Source: Benzoatithermus flavus
GTDB lineage: Bacteria > Pseudomonadota > Alphaproteobacteria > Geminicoccales > Geminicoccaceae
Direction: 5' to 3'
DNA: 64,000 bases
NCBI RefSeq assembly: GCF_037908215.1
Contig: NZ_JBBLZC010000001.1
Span: 1 to 64,000, forward strand
Shown: positions 17,293 to 25,167 of the stretch, one piece after another
Layout: every line of letters begins with the position of its first letter
Numbering within the stretch: position 1 is the stretch's first letter
The notes under the pieces: model-generated
The model's input: the letters and a program-made list of their open reading frames with translations, nothing else
The model's database searches: none
Told to the model about the DNA's origin: nothing
Made by a program: the position numbers and the translations under genes

Positions 17293-18858
17293 TCAGTGGC
17301 CGCCGCCAGCGCCGCTCGCGAGCTGCGACCGCTTGATGAGGGGCGTCAGGCACGCCATCGCCACGAACAGGAAGGTGAGGATCAGGAACACGTCGGCGAA
17401 CGACATCACCAGCGCCTGGGTGCGCACGAGACGTGCCAGCGTCTCGAGCGCGGCCGAGCCCGCATCCGAGCCCAGAGCCGAGAGGCTCTGGGTCAGCCCG
17501 TTCAGCCGCTCGACCGCTGTTGCGCTGCTCCACGTCACGGTCTCGTGCAGGCGTGCCAGGTGCAGGTCGAGCCGGTCGTTGAGGACGGTGTTGATGAGGG
17601 CGAGCCCCACCGCACCGCCGAGATTGCGGGTGAGGTTGAACAGGCCGGACGCGTTCTTGAGCCGGTCGGGCGGCAGCGTGCCGAGGGCGATGTTGTTAAT
17701 CGGCACCATGCAGATCATGAGCGACACGCCGCGGCAGACCTGCGGCAGGAGCAGTTCCCAGAAGTCCCAGTCCTTGGTGAGGCCGGTCACGATCCAAGTA
17801 CCGACGGCGAAGCCCATGAAGCCCGCTGCCATCATCACGCGTGGATCGAGAAGGCGCATGAGCCGCCCGGCCACGGGTGCCATCAGGAACATGCAGACAC
17901 CGGTGACGAACATGGTCTCGCCGATCTGCAGGGCCGAGTAGCCGCGCACGCGGGCGAGGTAGAGCGGGTAGAGATAGGTCAGGCCGTAGAGGCCGATGCC
18001 CATGATGAAGCTGAAGGCGCAGCCGGCGGCGAAGTTGCGGTTCGTGAAGGCGCGTAAGTCCACGATCGGATGCTGCGTCGTGAGCACGCGCCAGAAGAAG
18101 GCGATGCCCGCGGCGAGGCCGACGCAGGTGAGCGTCAGGATCGTCCCGTCCTCGAACCAGTCGTCGGCAGGCCCCTCCTCCAGCACGTACTCGGCACAGC
18201 CCAGAAGACCCGCCATGAACAGGAGACCCCACCAGTCGAAGGTCCTGATCAGCGAGAGCTGCGGCTGGTCGAAGTCGATCAGAAGCCAGGCCGCCGCCGT
18301 CACCGCGATGCCCGGCACGATGTTGACGAGAAACAGCCAGTGCCAGGAGAAGAGGTCGGTGAGGTAGCCGCCGATCGTCGGGCCGATCGTGGGGGCGAGC
18401 GTCGCCACGAGCCCGATCACGGGCGAGATCAGGCTCTGACGCTCGCGCGGAAAGATGGTGTAGGCGGCGGCGAACACGGTCGGGATCATCCCGCCACCGA
18501 TGAAACCCTGGAGTGCTCGCCAGAGGATCATCTCCTCGATCGAGGAGGAGAAGGCGCACATCAGGCTCATGAGGGTGAAGCCGCCGGCCGAGAGCGCGAA
18601 CATCCAGCGGGTCGAGAGCACGCGCGAGAGCAGGCCCGAGAGCGGAATCATGATGACCTCCGCGATCAGGTAGCTCGTCTGCACCCACGAAATCTCGTCG
18701 GCACTCGCCGACAGGCCGGCCTGGATCTCGGACAGGGACGCCGAGACGATCTGGATGTCCAGGATGGCCATGAACATCCCGAACACCATGAAGACGAACG
18801 TGACCAGCCGGCGCCTGTCGATCGGCGGTGGCACCACCCCTGGAGCTGCCATGCGCAT
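17293..18858 (-). CDS. DHA2 family MFS multidrug efflux transporter (EmrB/QacA type)
   Basis: 521 aa with about 14 hydrophobic segments. Family motifs: motif C-like LDIQIVSASLSEIQAGL near the N-terminus and GLVATLAPTIGPTIGGYLTD around residue 150. Proton-driven inner-membrane exporter that works with the membrane-fusion protein encoded immediately upstream (5-bp gap) and probably an outer-membrane channel encoded elsewhere. Two adjacent ATG codons (18858, 18852) can start it. Expression is likely controlled by the divergent TetR at 20276. Confidence 0.92.
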   Translation of the reverse strand: MRMAAPGVVPPPIDRRRLVTFVFMVFGMFMAILDIQIVSASLSEIQAGLSASADEISWVQTSYLIAEVIMIPLSGLLSRVLSTRWMFALSAGGFTLMSLMCAFSSSIEEMILWRALQGFIGGGMIPTVFAAAYTIFPRERQSLISPVIGLVATLAPTIGPTIGGYLTDLFSWHWLFLVNIVPGIAVTAAAWLLIDFDQPQLSLIRTFDWWGLLFMAGLLGCAEYVLEEGPADDWFEDGTILTLTCVGLAAGIAFFWRVLTTQHPIVDLRAFTNRNFAAGCAFSFIMGIGLYGLTYLYPLYLARVRGYSALQIGETMFVTGVCMFLMAPVAGRLMRLLDPRVMMAAGFMGFAVGTWIVTGLTKDWDFWELLLPQVCRGVSLMICMVPINNIALGTLPPDRLKNASGLFNLTRNLGGAVGLALINTVLNDRLDLHLARLHETVTWSSATAVERLNGLTQSLSALGSDAGSAALETLARLVRTQALVMSFADVFLILTFLFVAMACLTPLIKRSQLASGAGGGH

Positions 18859-18863
18859 CGACC

Positions 18864-20132
18864 TCAGCGCTGCGCCAGCTTCTCGGACGCGGCCGGCGCG
18901 GAGCGCGTGTCCACGTCGACGACGACGGAGAGGCCCGGCCGTAAGATTCCCTCGCGCACGACCTCGGGCGCCACCGCGATCCTGACCGGCACGCGCTGGA
19001 CGATCTTGGTGAAGTTGCCGGTCGCGTTCTCGGGCGGCAGCAGGCTGAACACCGAGCCCGAGGCCGGTGCTATGCTCTCGACCGTGCCCGGAACGTCGCG
19101 GTCCGGGAAGGCGTCGACGCTGATGCGGACCTTCTGGCCGGGGGCGATGCCCTCGATCTGCGTCTCCTTGAAGTTCGCGTCGACGTGGATGCTGTCGAGA
19201 GGGACGAGTGCTGCAAGCCGGGTGCCGGGCTGGACGAAAGCGCCGACCTCGATCGCCCTGTTGCCGACGATGCCGTCGATCGGCGCACGGATCACGGTGA
19301 AGGAGAGATCGCGCTCGGCCTTGGCGACCGCCGTCCTAAGCTCGCCCGCGACCCGCTCGGCCTCCATTTTCTGCGCCGCCAGCACGTCGACGTTGGCGCG
19401 CTCGGCGGCCAGCGCGGCTTCGGCGCTGCGCACCGCCGCCTCGGAGCGGTCGCGATCGGCCGTGGCCTGGTCCAGGCGCGCCCTGCTCGCGAAGTCGGCG
19501 CGGGCGAGCTGGACCTGGCGGGCATAGTCCGCCGCCGCCCGCGCGGCGTCGGCGCGCGCCGCCGCGAGCTGCGCCTCGGCGCGCGCCACCGACGCCTTGG
19601 CCGCCTCGATTTGCCGGGCGATCCTGGCGATGGTGCCGTCCTGGGTGGCGAGCTTGTCACGTGCCGCCTGCAGCGCCAGGCGGTAGTCGCCATCGTCGAT
19701 GCGCGCGATCACGTCGCCGGCCTTCACGGCCTGGTTGTCCGCGACCTCGACCGAGGCGACGTAGCCCGACACCTTCGCGGCGAGAAGCGTGATGTCGGCC
19801 TGGACGTAGGCATCGTCGGTGCCCACGAGAAACCGGCCTTCGGTCCACCAGTGCCGGGCCTCGTAGCCGCCATAGCCCAGGGCGGCAGCCAGCACCGCGA
19901 CGAGGACGAGCCGGCGCCACGGCCGCCGCGGCTGCGCAGGCTTGGCCGGCCCCGCCGACGGTGCGGCCGGTGCCGGGACCGATGCCGCCGGCGGGGCCGC
20001 CTTCGGCTGCGCCGGCGCGGCGCGCGCCATGGGGTGCACCCGCTCGCGCTCGGGCGTCGGTTCCGACCCGCCCGACACCTGGGCCAGGGAATCGCTGTCG
20101 AGCGCAGCCGACGAATCCTGGTCGAACGCCAT
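18864..20132 (-). CDS. HlyD family membrane fusion protein (EmrA type)
   Basis: 422 aa from MAFDQDSS (ATG 20132); 71 in-frame upstream codons run through the promoter and operator and are rejected. Pro/Ala-rich cytoplasmic N-tail (about 1-80), one TM (RLVLVAVLAAALGYGGYEA, about 85-103), then EmrA signatures: TDDAYVQADITLLAAKVSGYV, a long Ala-rich coiled coil, and RAPIDGIVGNRAIEVGAFVQPG with the FKETQIEGIAPGQKV beta-barrel. Bridges the inner-membrane MFS pump to an outer-membrane channel. First gene of the two-gene efflux operon. Confidence 0.92.
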   Translation of the reverse strand: MAFDQDSSAALDSDSLAQVSGGSEPTPERERVHPMARAAPAQPKAAPPAASVPAPAAPSAGPAKPAQPRRPWRRLVLVAVLAAALGYGGYEARHWWTEGRFLVGTDDAYVQADITLLAAKVSGYVASVEVADNQAVKAGDVIARIDDGDYRLALQAARDKLATQDGTIARIARQIEAAKASVARAEAQLAAARADAARAAADYARQVQLARADFASRARLDQATADRDRSEAAVRSAEAALAAERANVDVLAAQKMEAERVAGELRTAVAKAERDLSFTVIRAPIDGIVGNRAIEVGAFVQPGTRLAALVPLDSIHVDANFKETQIEGIAPGQKVRISVDAFPDRDVPGTVESIAPASGSVFSLLPPENATGNFTKIVQRVPVRIAVAPEVVREGILRPGLSVVVDVDTRSAPAASEKLAQR

Positions 20133-20169
20133 GGGCGAGGACGCCTCCGGATCACGCGCCCGACCGATC

Positions 20170-20186
20170 GACCGAACCGTTCGGTC
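20170..20186. promoter_or_regulatory. TetR operator 1 (inverted repeat)
   Basis: GACCGAACCGTTCGGTC: arms ACCGAA/TTCGGT around CCG. It lies between the efflux operon's predicted transcription start and its ATG at 20132. It is the exact reverse complement of operator 2 at 20237-20251 over the 15-bp core, with centres 66 bp apart. Confidence 0.75.
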
Positions 20187-20201
20187 ATCGCGGCACGCCG
20201 A

Positions 20202-20230
20202 TTGACAAGGAGAGATGCTGGAACCTATAT
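20202..20230 (+). promoter_or_regulatory. Promoter of the tetR gene at 20276
   Basis: TTGACA (20202-20207), 17-bp spacer, CTATAT (20225-20230): a near-ideal alphaproteobacterial housekeeping promoter. Transcription would begin within or beside operator 2, giving autorepression. Confidence 0.75.
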
Positions 20231-20254
20231 GTCCTAACCGAACGGTTCGGTCAA
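20226..20254 (-). promoter_or_regulatory. Promoter of the emrAB-type operon
   Basis: On the minus strand TTGACC (20254-20249), 17-bp spacer and CATATA (20231-20226). Its -10 shares five bases with the -10 of the divergent tetR promoter, and operator 2 fills its spacer, so bound repressor would block both directions. Confidence 0.65.
20237..20251. promoter_or_regulatory. TetR operator 2 (inverted repeat)
   Basis: ACCGAACGGTTCGGT: arms ACCGAA/TTCGGT around CGG. Overlaps the spacer of the leftward promoter and the start region of the rightward promoter. Confidence 0.75.
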
Positions 20255-20275
20255 TACGGCGGACGAACAGCGGAC

Positions 20276-20914
20276 ATGCAGAAACTCGATGCCTTCGAGA
20301 CCGGCTGCGCCGACAGCGCCAAGCGACGCCAGGTGCTCGAGGGTGCACGGCGCGTCTTCCTGCACCAGGGCTTCGACGGTGCCAGCATGGGCGAGATCGC
20401 GAAGGCCGCGGGCGTGTCGAAGGGCACGCTCTACACCTACTTCGAAAGCAAGGAGGCGCTGTTCGAGGCGTTGACGCTGGAGGAGCGTGCCGGCCTCGCC
20501 GAGGCGCTGTTCCGGCTCGATGCCGACGATCCCGACACCCGCGCCGTGCTGCGGCGGCTGGGCAAGAGCTTCATCGCGATGATGACGCGGCCGGAGCACG
20601 TCTCCTCGGTGCGGATGGTGATCGGCGCCGCCGAGAAGTTCCCGCGCATCGGCCAAGTGTTCTTCCAGGCGGGCCCCTGCCAGGGCATCGCACGGCTCGC
20701 GGCCTATCTCGACCGGCAGGTGGCGGTGGGCCGGCTCGCGATCGCGGACACCAGCGTCGCGGCCCAGTTCTTCCTCGACCTGTGCAGCTCCGGCATCCTG
20801 AAGCGGCTGCTGTTCGCGGTCGGAACGGCCCCGGACGAGGCCGAGGTCGAGCGCCACCTCGACGAGGTGCTGCGCGTGTTCTTCGCAGCCTACGGCCCTG
20901 GGTCCGCGGCCTAA
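20276..20914 (+). CDS. TetR/AcrR family repressor of the divergent efflux operon
   Basis: 212 aa. The N-terminal HTH is typical: ARRVFLHQGFDGASMGEIAKAAGVSKGTLYTYFESKEALFEA, at about residues 25-65. The C-terminal ligand-binding half shows no recognised ligand motif. ATG 20276 is taken because it follows the promoter and operator region. Divergent orientation to the emrA/emrB-like genes and two matching inverted repeats between them indicate that it represses both units until an inducer, presumably an efflux substrate, binds. Its TAA overlaps the stop of the convergent ABC permease. Confidence 0.92.
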   Translation: MQKLDAFETGCADSAKRRQVLEGARRVFLHQGFDGASMGEIAKAAGVSKGTLYTYFESKEALFEALTLEERAGLAEALFRLDADDPDTRAVLRRLGKSFIAMMTRPEHVSSVRMVIGAAEKFPRIGQVFFQAGPCQGIARLAAYLDRQVAVGRLAIADTSVAAQFFLDLCSSGILKRLLFAVGTAPDEAEVERHLDEVLRVFFAAYGPGSAA

Positions 20915-22050
20915 TCGAGCGTGCGCTGGTAACGCGCCACGGCCAGGGTCGCGACGGCGGCGAGGAACAGGAGCAGCGGCCACAGGTTCGGCCAGGCTTC
21001 GGCGAAGCCGTTGCCCTTCAGCATGACACCGCGCACGATCCGCAAGAAATGGGTGAGGGGCAGAACCTCGCCGATCACTTGAGCCCATGCCGGCATGCCT
21101 TTGAAGGGGAACATGAAGCCGCTCATCAGGATCGAAGGCAGGAAGACGAAGAACGACATCTGCATCGCCTGGAGCTGGTTCTTCGCGAGCGTGCTGAACA
21201 GGTAGCCCATGGCGAGGTTGGCGGCGATGAAGACGAGAAGGCTCGCCGCCAGCACGGTGGTGCTGCCCAGCATCGGCACGCCGAACAGGAGCCGGGCGGC
21301 ACCGACGATGATCGCGACCTGGATCAGCCCGACGCCGATGAACGGCAGGAGCTTGCCCAGCATCACCTCGAGCGGTGTCACCGGCATGGCGAGCAGGTTC
21401 TCCATGGTTCCCCGCTCGCGCTCGCGGGTGACGGCGAGGGCGGTCATGATCACCATGGTCATGGTGAGGATGGTGCCGACGAGGCCCGGCACGATGTTGT
21501 AGCTCGTGAGCCCTTCCGGGTTGTAGCGGCGGTGGACGCGCAGATCGAACGGCGGCGGACGTGGGCTCAGCTCGCCCAGCGGTCCTTTCAGGTCGTGGGC
21601 GAGTGCGGTCGTGCCGAGCGTGCCCAGGGCGGCCAGTGCGTTGCCGGCGGCGACGGGATCGGTGGCATCGGCCTCGATCAGGAGCTGCGGCCGGTCGCCC
21701 CGGATCAGTCGCCTTGCGAAGCCGGCCGGGATCGTGACCGCGAACAGCACCTCGCCGGTGTCGAGCAGCCGGTCGAGCTCCTCGCGGCTCTCGGCGATGC
21801 GCACCACGCGGTAATAGCCGGTGTTCTGGAGCGCTACGACGAAGCTGCGGCCGAGATCGCTCCGGTCATAGGACAGGACGGCCGTGGGCAGGCGCTTGGG
21901 ATCGCTGTTGATGGCATAGCCGAACAGCAGCAGCTGGATCACCGGGATGCCCACCATCATGGCGAAGGTCAGCCGGTCCCGCCTCATCTGGATGAACTCC
22001 TTGAGGATCATCGCGATCAGGCGATGGAAGGAGAACAGCCGGTCGTTCAT
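20911..22050 (-). CDS. ABC-2 type transporter permease
   Basis: 379 aa from MNDRLFSFHRLIAMILKE. One TM near residues 28-48, a large extracytoplasmic domain (about 49-180), then five hydrophobic helices including NIVPGLVGTILTMTMVIMTALAVTRERERGTMENLLAMPVTPLEVMLGK, the ABC2 signature. Resembles YhhJ/YbhR-type subunits of drug or lipid exporters. Start overlaps the ATPase stop by 4 bp. Only one permease gene is present, so a homodimer or an unlinked partner is expected. Confidence 0.9.
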   Translation of the reverse strand: MNDRLFSFHRLIAMILKEFIQMRRDRLTFAMMVGIPVIQLLLFGYAINSDPKRLPTAVLSYDRSDLGRSFVVALQNTGYYRVVRIAESREELDRLLDTGEVLFAVTIPAGFARRLIRGDRPQLLIEADATDPVAAGNALAALGTLGTTALAHDLKGPLGELSPRPPPFDLRVHRRYNPEGLTSYNIVPGLVGTILTMTMVIMTALAVTRERERGTMENLLAMPVTPLEVMLGKLLPFIGVGLIQVAIIVGAARLLFGVPMLGSTTVLAASLLVFIAANLAMGYLFSTLAKNQLQAMQMSFFVFLPSILMSGFMFPFKGMPAWAQVIGEVLPLTHFLRIVRGVMLKGNGFAEAWPNLWPLLLFLAAVATLAVARYQRTLD

Positions 22051-22967
22051 GCCGCGTCGTTCCTGGCCTCGGCCATGAGGTGGATGAAGACGTCCTCGAG
22101 CGTGGGCTCGATCCGTTCCCATGAGAGGCCACGCCCCTCGCGCCAGGGGGCGATCGCCGCCTCGAGCGCCGCCGCGTCGGTGCCGCTGGCATGGAGCGTG
22201 GCGCCGAAGGGAGCCACCATCTCGACGCCGGGCCGGCCCTGGAGCGCGCGCGCCGCCTCGTCCACCCCCCGCCCTTCCGCCTTCCAGGTCACGAGGCCCG
22301 AGCGCTCGACCACCTCGGCGATGGTGCCCTCGGCGAGCAGCCGGCCATAGGCGATGTAGGCGATGCGATGGCAGCGCTCGGCCTCGTCCATGTAGTGGGT
22401 GCTGACCAGCACGGTCATGCCGGCGGCGGCGAGGCCGTGGATCTCGTCCCAGAACTCGCGCCGAGCCTTGGGGTCGACTCCGGCCGTGGGCTCGTCGAGA
22501 AGAAGGAGCTTCGGCTCGTGCAGGATGCAGGCGGCGAGCGCCAAGCGCTGCTTCCAGCCGCCCGAGAGCGTGCCGGCGAGCTGGTCCTTGCGCCCCCTGA
22601 GCCCCAGCCGGTCCAAAGCCTGCGCCACCTGCTCGCGGCGCCGCGGCAGCGCGTAGAGGCGGGCGACGAAGTCGAGGTTCTCCTCGATGCTGAGATCCTC
22701 GTAGAGGCTGAAGCGCTGGGTCATGTAGCCGACCTGGCGCTTGATCGCCCGGGCATCCCTGACGATGTCGAGGCCGAGGCAGGTGCCGCTGCCGGCATCG
22801 GGCGTCAGCAGGCCGCAGAGCATGCGGATGGTCGTGGTCTTGCCGCTGCCGTTGGGACCGAGAAAGCCGCAGATCTGGCCCTGCTCGACCCGGATCGTGA
22901 GGCCGTCGACCACCGTGCGGCCGCCGAAGCGCTTGACCAGCCCGCGCGCGTCGATGACCGGCGCCAT
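22047..22967 (-). CDS. ABC transporter ATP-binding protein
   Basis: 306 aa, one nucleotide-binding domain: Walker A GPNGSGKTT (37-45), Q-loop YMTQRFSLYEDLSI, signature LSGGWKQR (134-141), Walker B LLLLDEPTAG (about 154-163), H-loop STHYMDEAERC. The DrrA/CcmA-type C-terminal extension ends with IEPTLEDVFIHLM. Powers the downstream permease. Lies 12 bp after the HlyD-like gene in a four-gene unit tetR-hlyD-ATPase-permease, the same order as the ybhG-ybhF-ybhS/R family. Confidence 0.94.
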   Translation of the reverse strand: MAPVIDARGLVKRFGGRTVVDGLTIRVEQGQICGFLGPNGSGKTTTIRMLCGLLTPDAGSGTCLGLDIVRDARAIKRQVGYMTQRFSLYEDLSIEENLDFVARLYALPRRREQVAQALDRLGLRGRKDQLAGTLSGGWKQRLALAACILHEPKLLLLDEPTAGVDPKARREFWDEIHGLAAAGMTVLVSTHYMDEAERCHRIAYIAYGRLLAEGTIAEVVERSGLVTWKAEGRGVDEAARALQGRPGVEMVAPFGATLHASGTDAAALEAAIAPWREGRGLSWERIEPTLEDVFIHLMAEARNDAA

Positions 22968-22979
22968 CGCCCCCTGTCC

Positions 22980-23924
22980 TCACCCGGTCCCGACGGCGAC
23001 GTCGACCGGCTGGCCGGGATGGAGCACCACACCCTCGTCGGGCCAGGCCTCGACCAGGAACACGAGCTTCTCCCGGCGGCCGATGCTGTAGATCACGGGC
23101 GGGGTGAACTCGGCCTCGGGCGCTACGTAGCGCACCGTGCCGGCGAGCCCTGCGGCGCAGCCGTCGCAGCGCAGGCCCACGCGCTGGCCCACCCGAATGC
23201 CGGCCAGGGCCGTTTCCGGCACGAAGAAGCGCACCTTGACGTTCCCCGGCGGCAGGAGGCTGACCACGATCCCGCCGGCCGGCACCCACTCGCCGGGCTT
23301 CCTGAGCGTGTCCTCGACCAGGGCCGCCGCCGGAGCGCGGACGGTGCGCTGGTCGAGCTGCCAGCGGGCCTGGGCGAGTGCCGCCCGAGCGCTCTCGACG
23401 GCGGCGCTCGCGGCCGCGATCTGGTCGGCACGCGCCGGCAGGCGGGCAGCGGCGAGCTGCGCTTCCATGGCGGCGACCCTTGCCCGCGCGGCATCCGCTG
23501 CGGAGCGGGCCTGATCGAGGCGGGCCTCGGCCGCCACGTCGGAACGGGCGAGCTTCTCCTGCCGGCGCAGATCCTGCTCGGCATAAGCGGCCGTCGCCCG
23601 CGCCTGCGCCAGCTCGGCCTCGATCTCGGCGATCTCCTCCGGGCGCTTGCCCTGCTTCAGGTCGGCGAGCTGGGCCTCGGCCCGCGCCAGCCCGGCCTCG
23701 GCCTCGCGCACGGCGGCACGCTGCCTTCCGGCCTCGAGGGCGAACAGAGGCGCTCCCGCCTCTACCCGGTCGCCGCGCTGCACGGCCAGGCTCTCGACCC
23801 AGCCCGCCTCGGGGGCGGCGAGGCGCAGATACTCGCCTTCGGCATAGCCCTGCAGCCAGCGCCCGTCCTGCCGCTCGCAGGCGGCGAGCAGCAGGATCAG
23901 GAAGAGGGCGGCAACACGGCTCAT
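22980..23924 (-). CDS. HlyD family periplasmic adaptor, predicted lipoprotein (YbhG-like)
   Basis: 314 aa. The N-terminus MSRVAALFLILLLAAC is a lipoprotein signal with lipobox LLAAC (Cys16). Biotinyl/lipoyl-like half-motif VESLAVQRGDRVEAGAPLFALE, a long alpha-helical hairpin (about 65-190), and the second half RAPAAALVEDTLRKPGEWVPAGG with a beta-barrel to the C-terminus. Adaptor of the ABC exporter. Overlaps the TetR gene stop by 4 bp. Confidence 0.9.
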   Translation of the reverse strand: MSRVAALFLILLLAACERQDGRWLQGYAEGEYLRLAAPEAGWVESLAVQRGDRVEAGAPLFALEAGRQRAAVREAEAGLARAEAQLADLKQGKRPEEIAEIEAELAQARATAAYAEQDLRRQEKLARSDVAAEARLDQARSAADAARARVAAMEAQLAAARLPARADQIAAASAAVESARAALAQARWQLDQRTVRAPAAALVEDTLRKPGEWVPAGGIVVSLLPPGNVKVRFFVPETALAGIRVGQRVGLRCDGCAAGLAGTVRYVAPEAEFTPPVIYSIGRREKLVFLVEAWPDEGVVLHPGQPVDVAVGTG

Positions 23925-24535
23925 GGCGCCAGGCCGCGCAGCAGAATCTCGACATGAGCCCGCAGCACCGGCGCCGGGTCGAACGGCTCGTCGCCGTAAG
24001 GGGCGAACACGGTGCGCCAGATGGCCATGAGCAGCACGGGTGCTATCACCAGCCGGGCCACGGCGTCGCTGTCTTCCGGCCGGAACTCGCCCTGCTCGAC
24101 CCCCTTCCGGTGCATGGCGGCGATCAGGCCGAGGCCGCGGTCGATCACGGTCGCGCGATAGAACCGGGCGAGCTCGGGGAACTTGTAGAGCTCGCCGATC
24201 ATGAGGCGCGGCAGCACCACGAGCCGCGAGTCGCGGATCATGGTCTCGAGGAGGCCCATGAGCTCGCGCAGGAGCGGTGCCACCGGCCCCTGGTGCGCAG
24301 CCGCCAGCGCCTCGGCCCGCTCGAGATTGGGGACGATGGCCGAGCGCACGAGCGCCTCGAACACCGCCTCCTTACTCGGGAAGTAGAGATAGATGGTGCC
24401 CTTGGCCGCGCCCGCGCGGGCGGCGATGTCCTCCATCCGCGCCGCGGCGAAGCCCTTCTCGGCGAAGACCTCGAGCGCCGCCTCGAGAAGCTCGGCAGGC
24501 CGGGCGTCCTTGCGGCGGCGCGGAACCGGCGACAT
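23921..24535 (-). CDS. TetR/AcrR family regulator of the ABC exporter operon
   Basis: 204 aa starting MSPVPRRRKDARPAEL. The ATG at 24535 is preceded by GGAGG at a good distance; a TTG 15 bp further out is less likely. HTH at about residues 20-62 (FAEKGFAAARMEDIAARAGAAKGTIYLYFPSKEAVFEALV). The C-terminal domain looks like the TetR_C type found in YbiH/CecR-like regulators. It is the first gene of its own operon, so it probably autoregulates through the palindrome 17 bp upstream. Confidence 0.9.
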   Translation of the reverse strand: MSPVPRRRKDARPAELLEAALEVFAEKGFAAARMEDIAARAGAAKGTIYLYFPSKEAVFEALVRSAIVPNLERAEALAAAHQGPVAPLLRELMGLLETMIRDSRLVVLPRLMIGELYKFPELARFYRATVIDRGLGLIAAMHRKGVEQGEFRPEDSDAVARLVIAPVLLMAIWRTVFAPYGDEPFDPAPVLRAHVEILLRGLAP

Positions 24536-24551
24536 GGCCGCCTCCGGCAAC

Positions 24552-24565
24552 TGACTGGTCAGTCA
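24552..24565. promoter_or_regulatory. Candidate TetR operator upstream of tetR-hlyD-ABC operon
   Basis: TGACTG-GT-CAGTCA, a 6-2-6 perfect inverted repeat between a minus-strand TTGACC (24596-24591) and the tetR Shine-Dalgarno. The T-rich stretch just upstream may hold the -10. Position and symmetry indicate autoregulation. Confidence 0.6.
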
Positions 24566-24653
24566 TTAAAATCGCACGGAACGCGTGCCCGGTCAAGCGG
24601 CTGCCGGAGCGGCCGCGCCACGAACGGTCAGGAGAAAGGGGAGAGCCGCAGCT

Positions 24654-25154
24654 TCAGCCGCGCCAGCCGCCCACGGCCGGATCGGCCATGATGTGGGCCT
24701 CGGGCGCTGCGTCCGGCTGGGTCACCGGCCGATAGAGCTGCCGGGCGCGGGCCTCGAAGGCTGCTACCATCCGGTGCACGGCCTCGTTGAACAGAAGGCC
24801 GATCAGGTTCTGCAGGATCTTCGAGCGGAACTCGAAGTCGACATAGAAGTCCACCACGCAGCCTTCTGGCGCAAGGTCGAACTTCCAGTGGTTGTTGAGG
24901 TAGCGGAACGGGCCGTTGATATACTCGACGTCGATCAGCGACTTGTCGTGTAGTGTCACCTTCGAGGTGAAGCGTTCGCGAAACACCTTGAACGCCACCA
25001 CGAGGTCGGCATAGAACACGTTGCCATCGCGCTGGGTGATCCGCGCCGCCTTGCACCAGGGCAGGAACTCGGGGTAGCGGTCCACACCCGCCACGAGATC
25101 GAACATGTCCTCGGGACGATAGGGCAGGATCCGCTTCTCGGCGTGGGTCGGCAT
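24654..25154 (-). CDS. coq10: Coenzyme Q-binding protein COQ10 / RatA-type START domain protein
   Basis: 166 aa from MPTHAEKRILPYRPEDMFDL (ATG 25154). The polyketide-cyclase/START fold signatures are clear: VAGVDRYPEFLPWCKAARI, FKVFRERFTSKVTL and the closing helix NLIGLLFNEAVHRMVAAFEARA. Family members bind ubiquinone and are needed for respiration. Immediately downstream of lipA (13 bp), a conserved alphaproteobacterial neighbour pair. Confidence 0.9.
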   Translation of the reverse strand: MPTHAEKRILPYRPEDMFDLVAGVDRYPEFLPWCKAARITQRDGNVFYADLVVAFKVFRERFTSKVTLHDKSLIDVEYINGPFRYLNNHWKFDLAPEGCVVDFYVDFEFRSKILQNLIGLLFNEAVHRMVAAFEARARQLYRPVTQPDAAPEAHIMADPAVGGWRG

Positions 25155-25167
25155 GGGGCGATGGCCT

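Noticed and set aside
22051..23955. Upstream 635 codons of an open frame that ends in the ABC permease
   Set aside because: The sequence before MNDRLF is a frame shadow of the ATPase and adaptor genes; the permease start at 22050 has the ATGA overlap expected.
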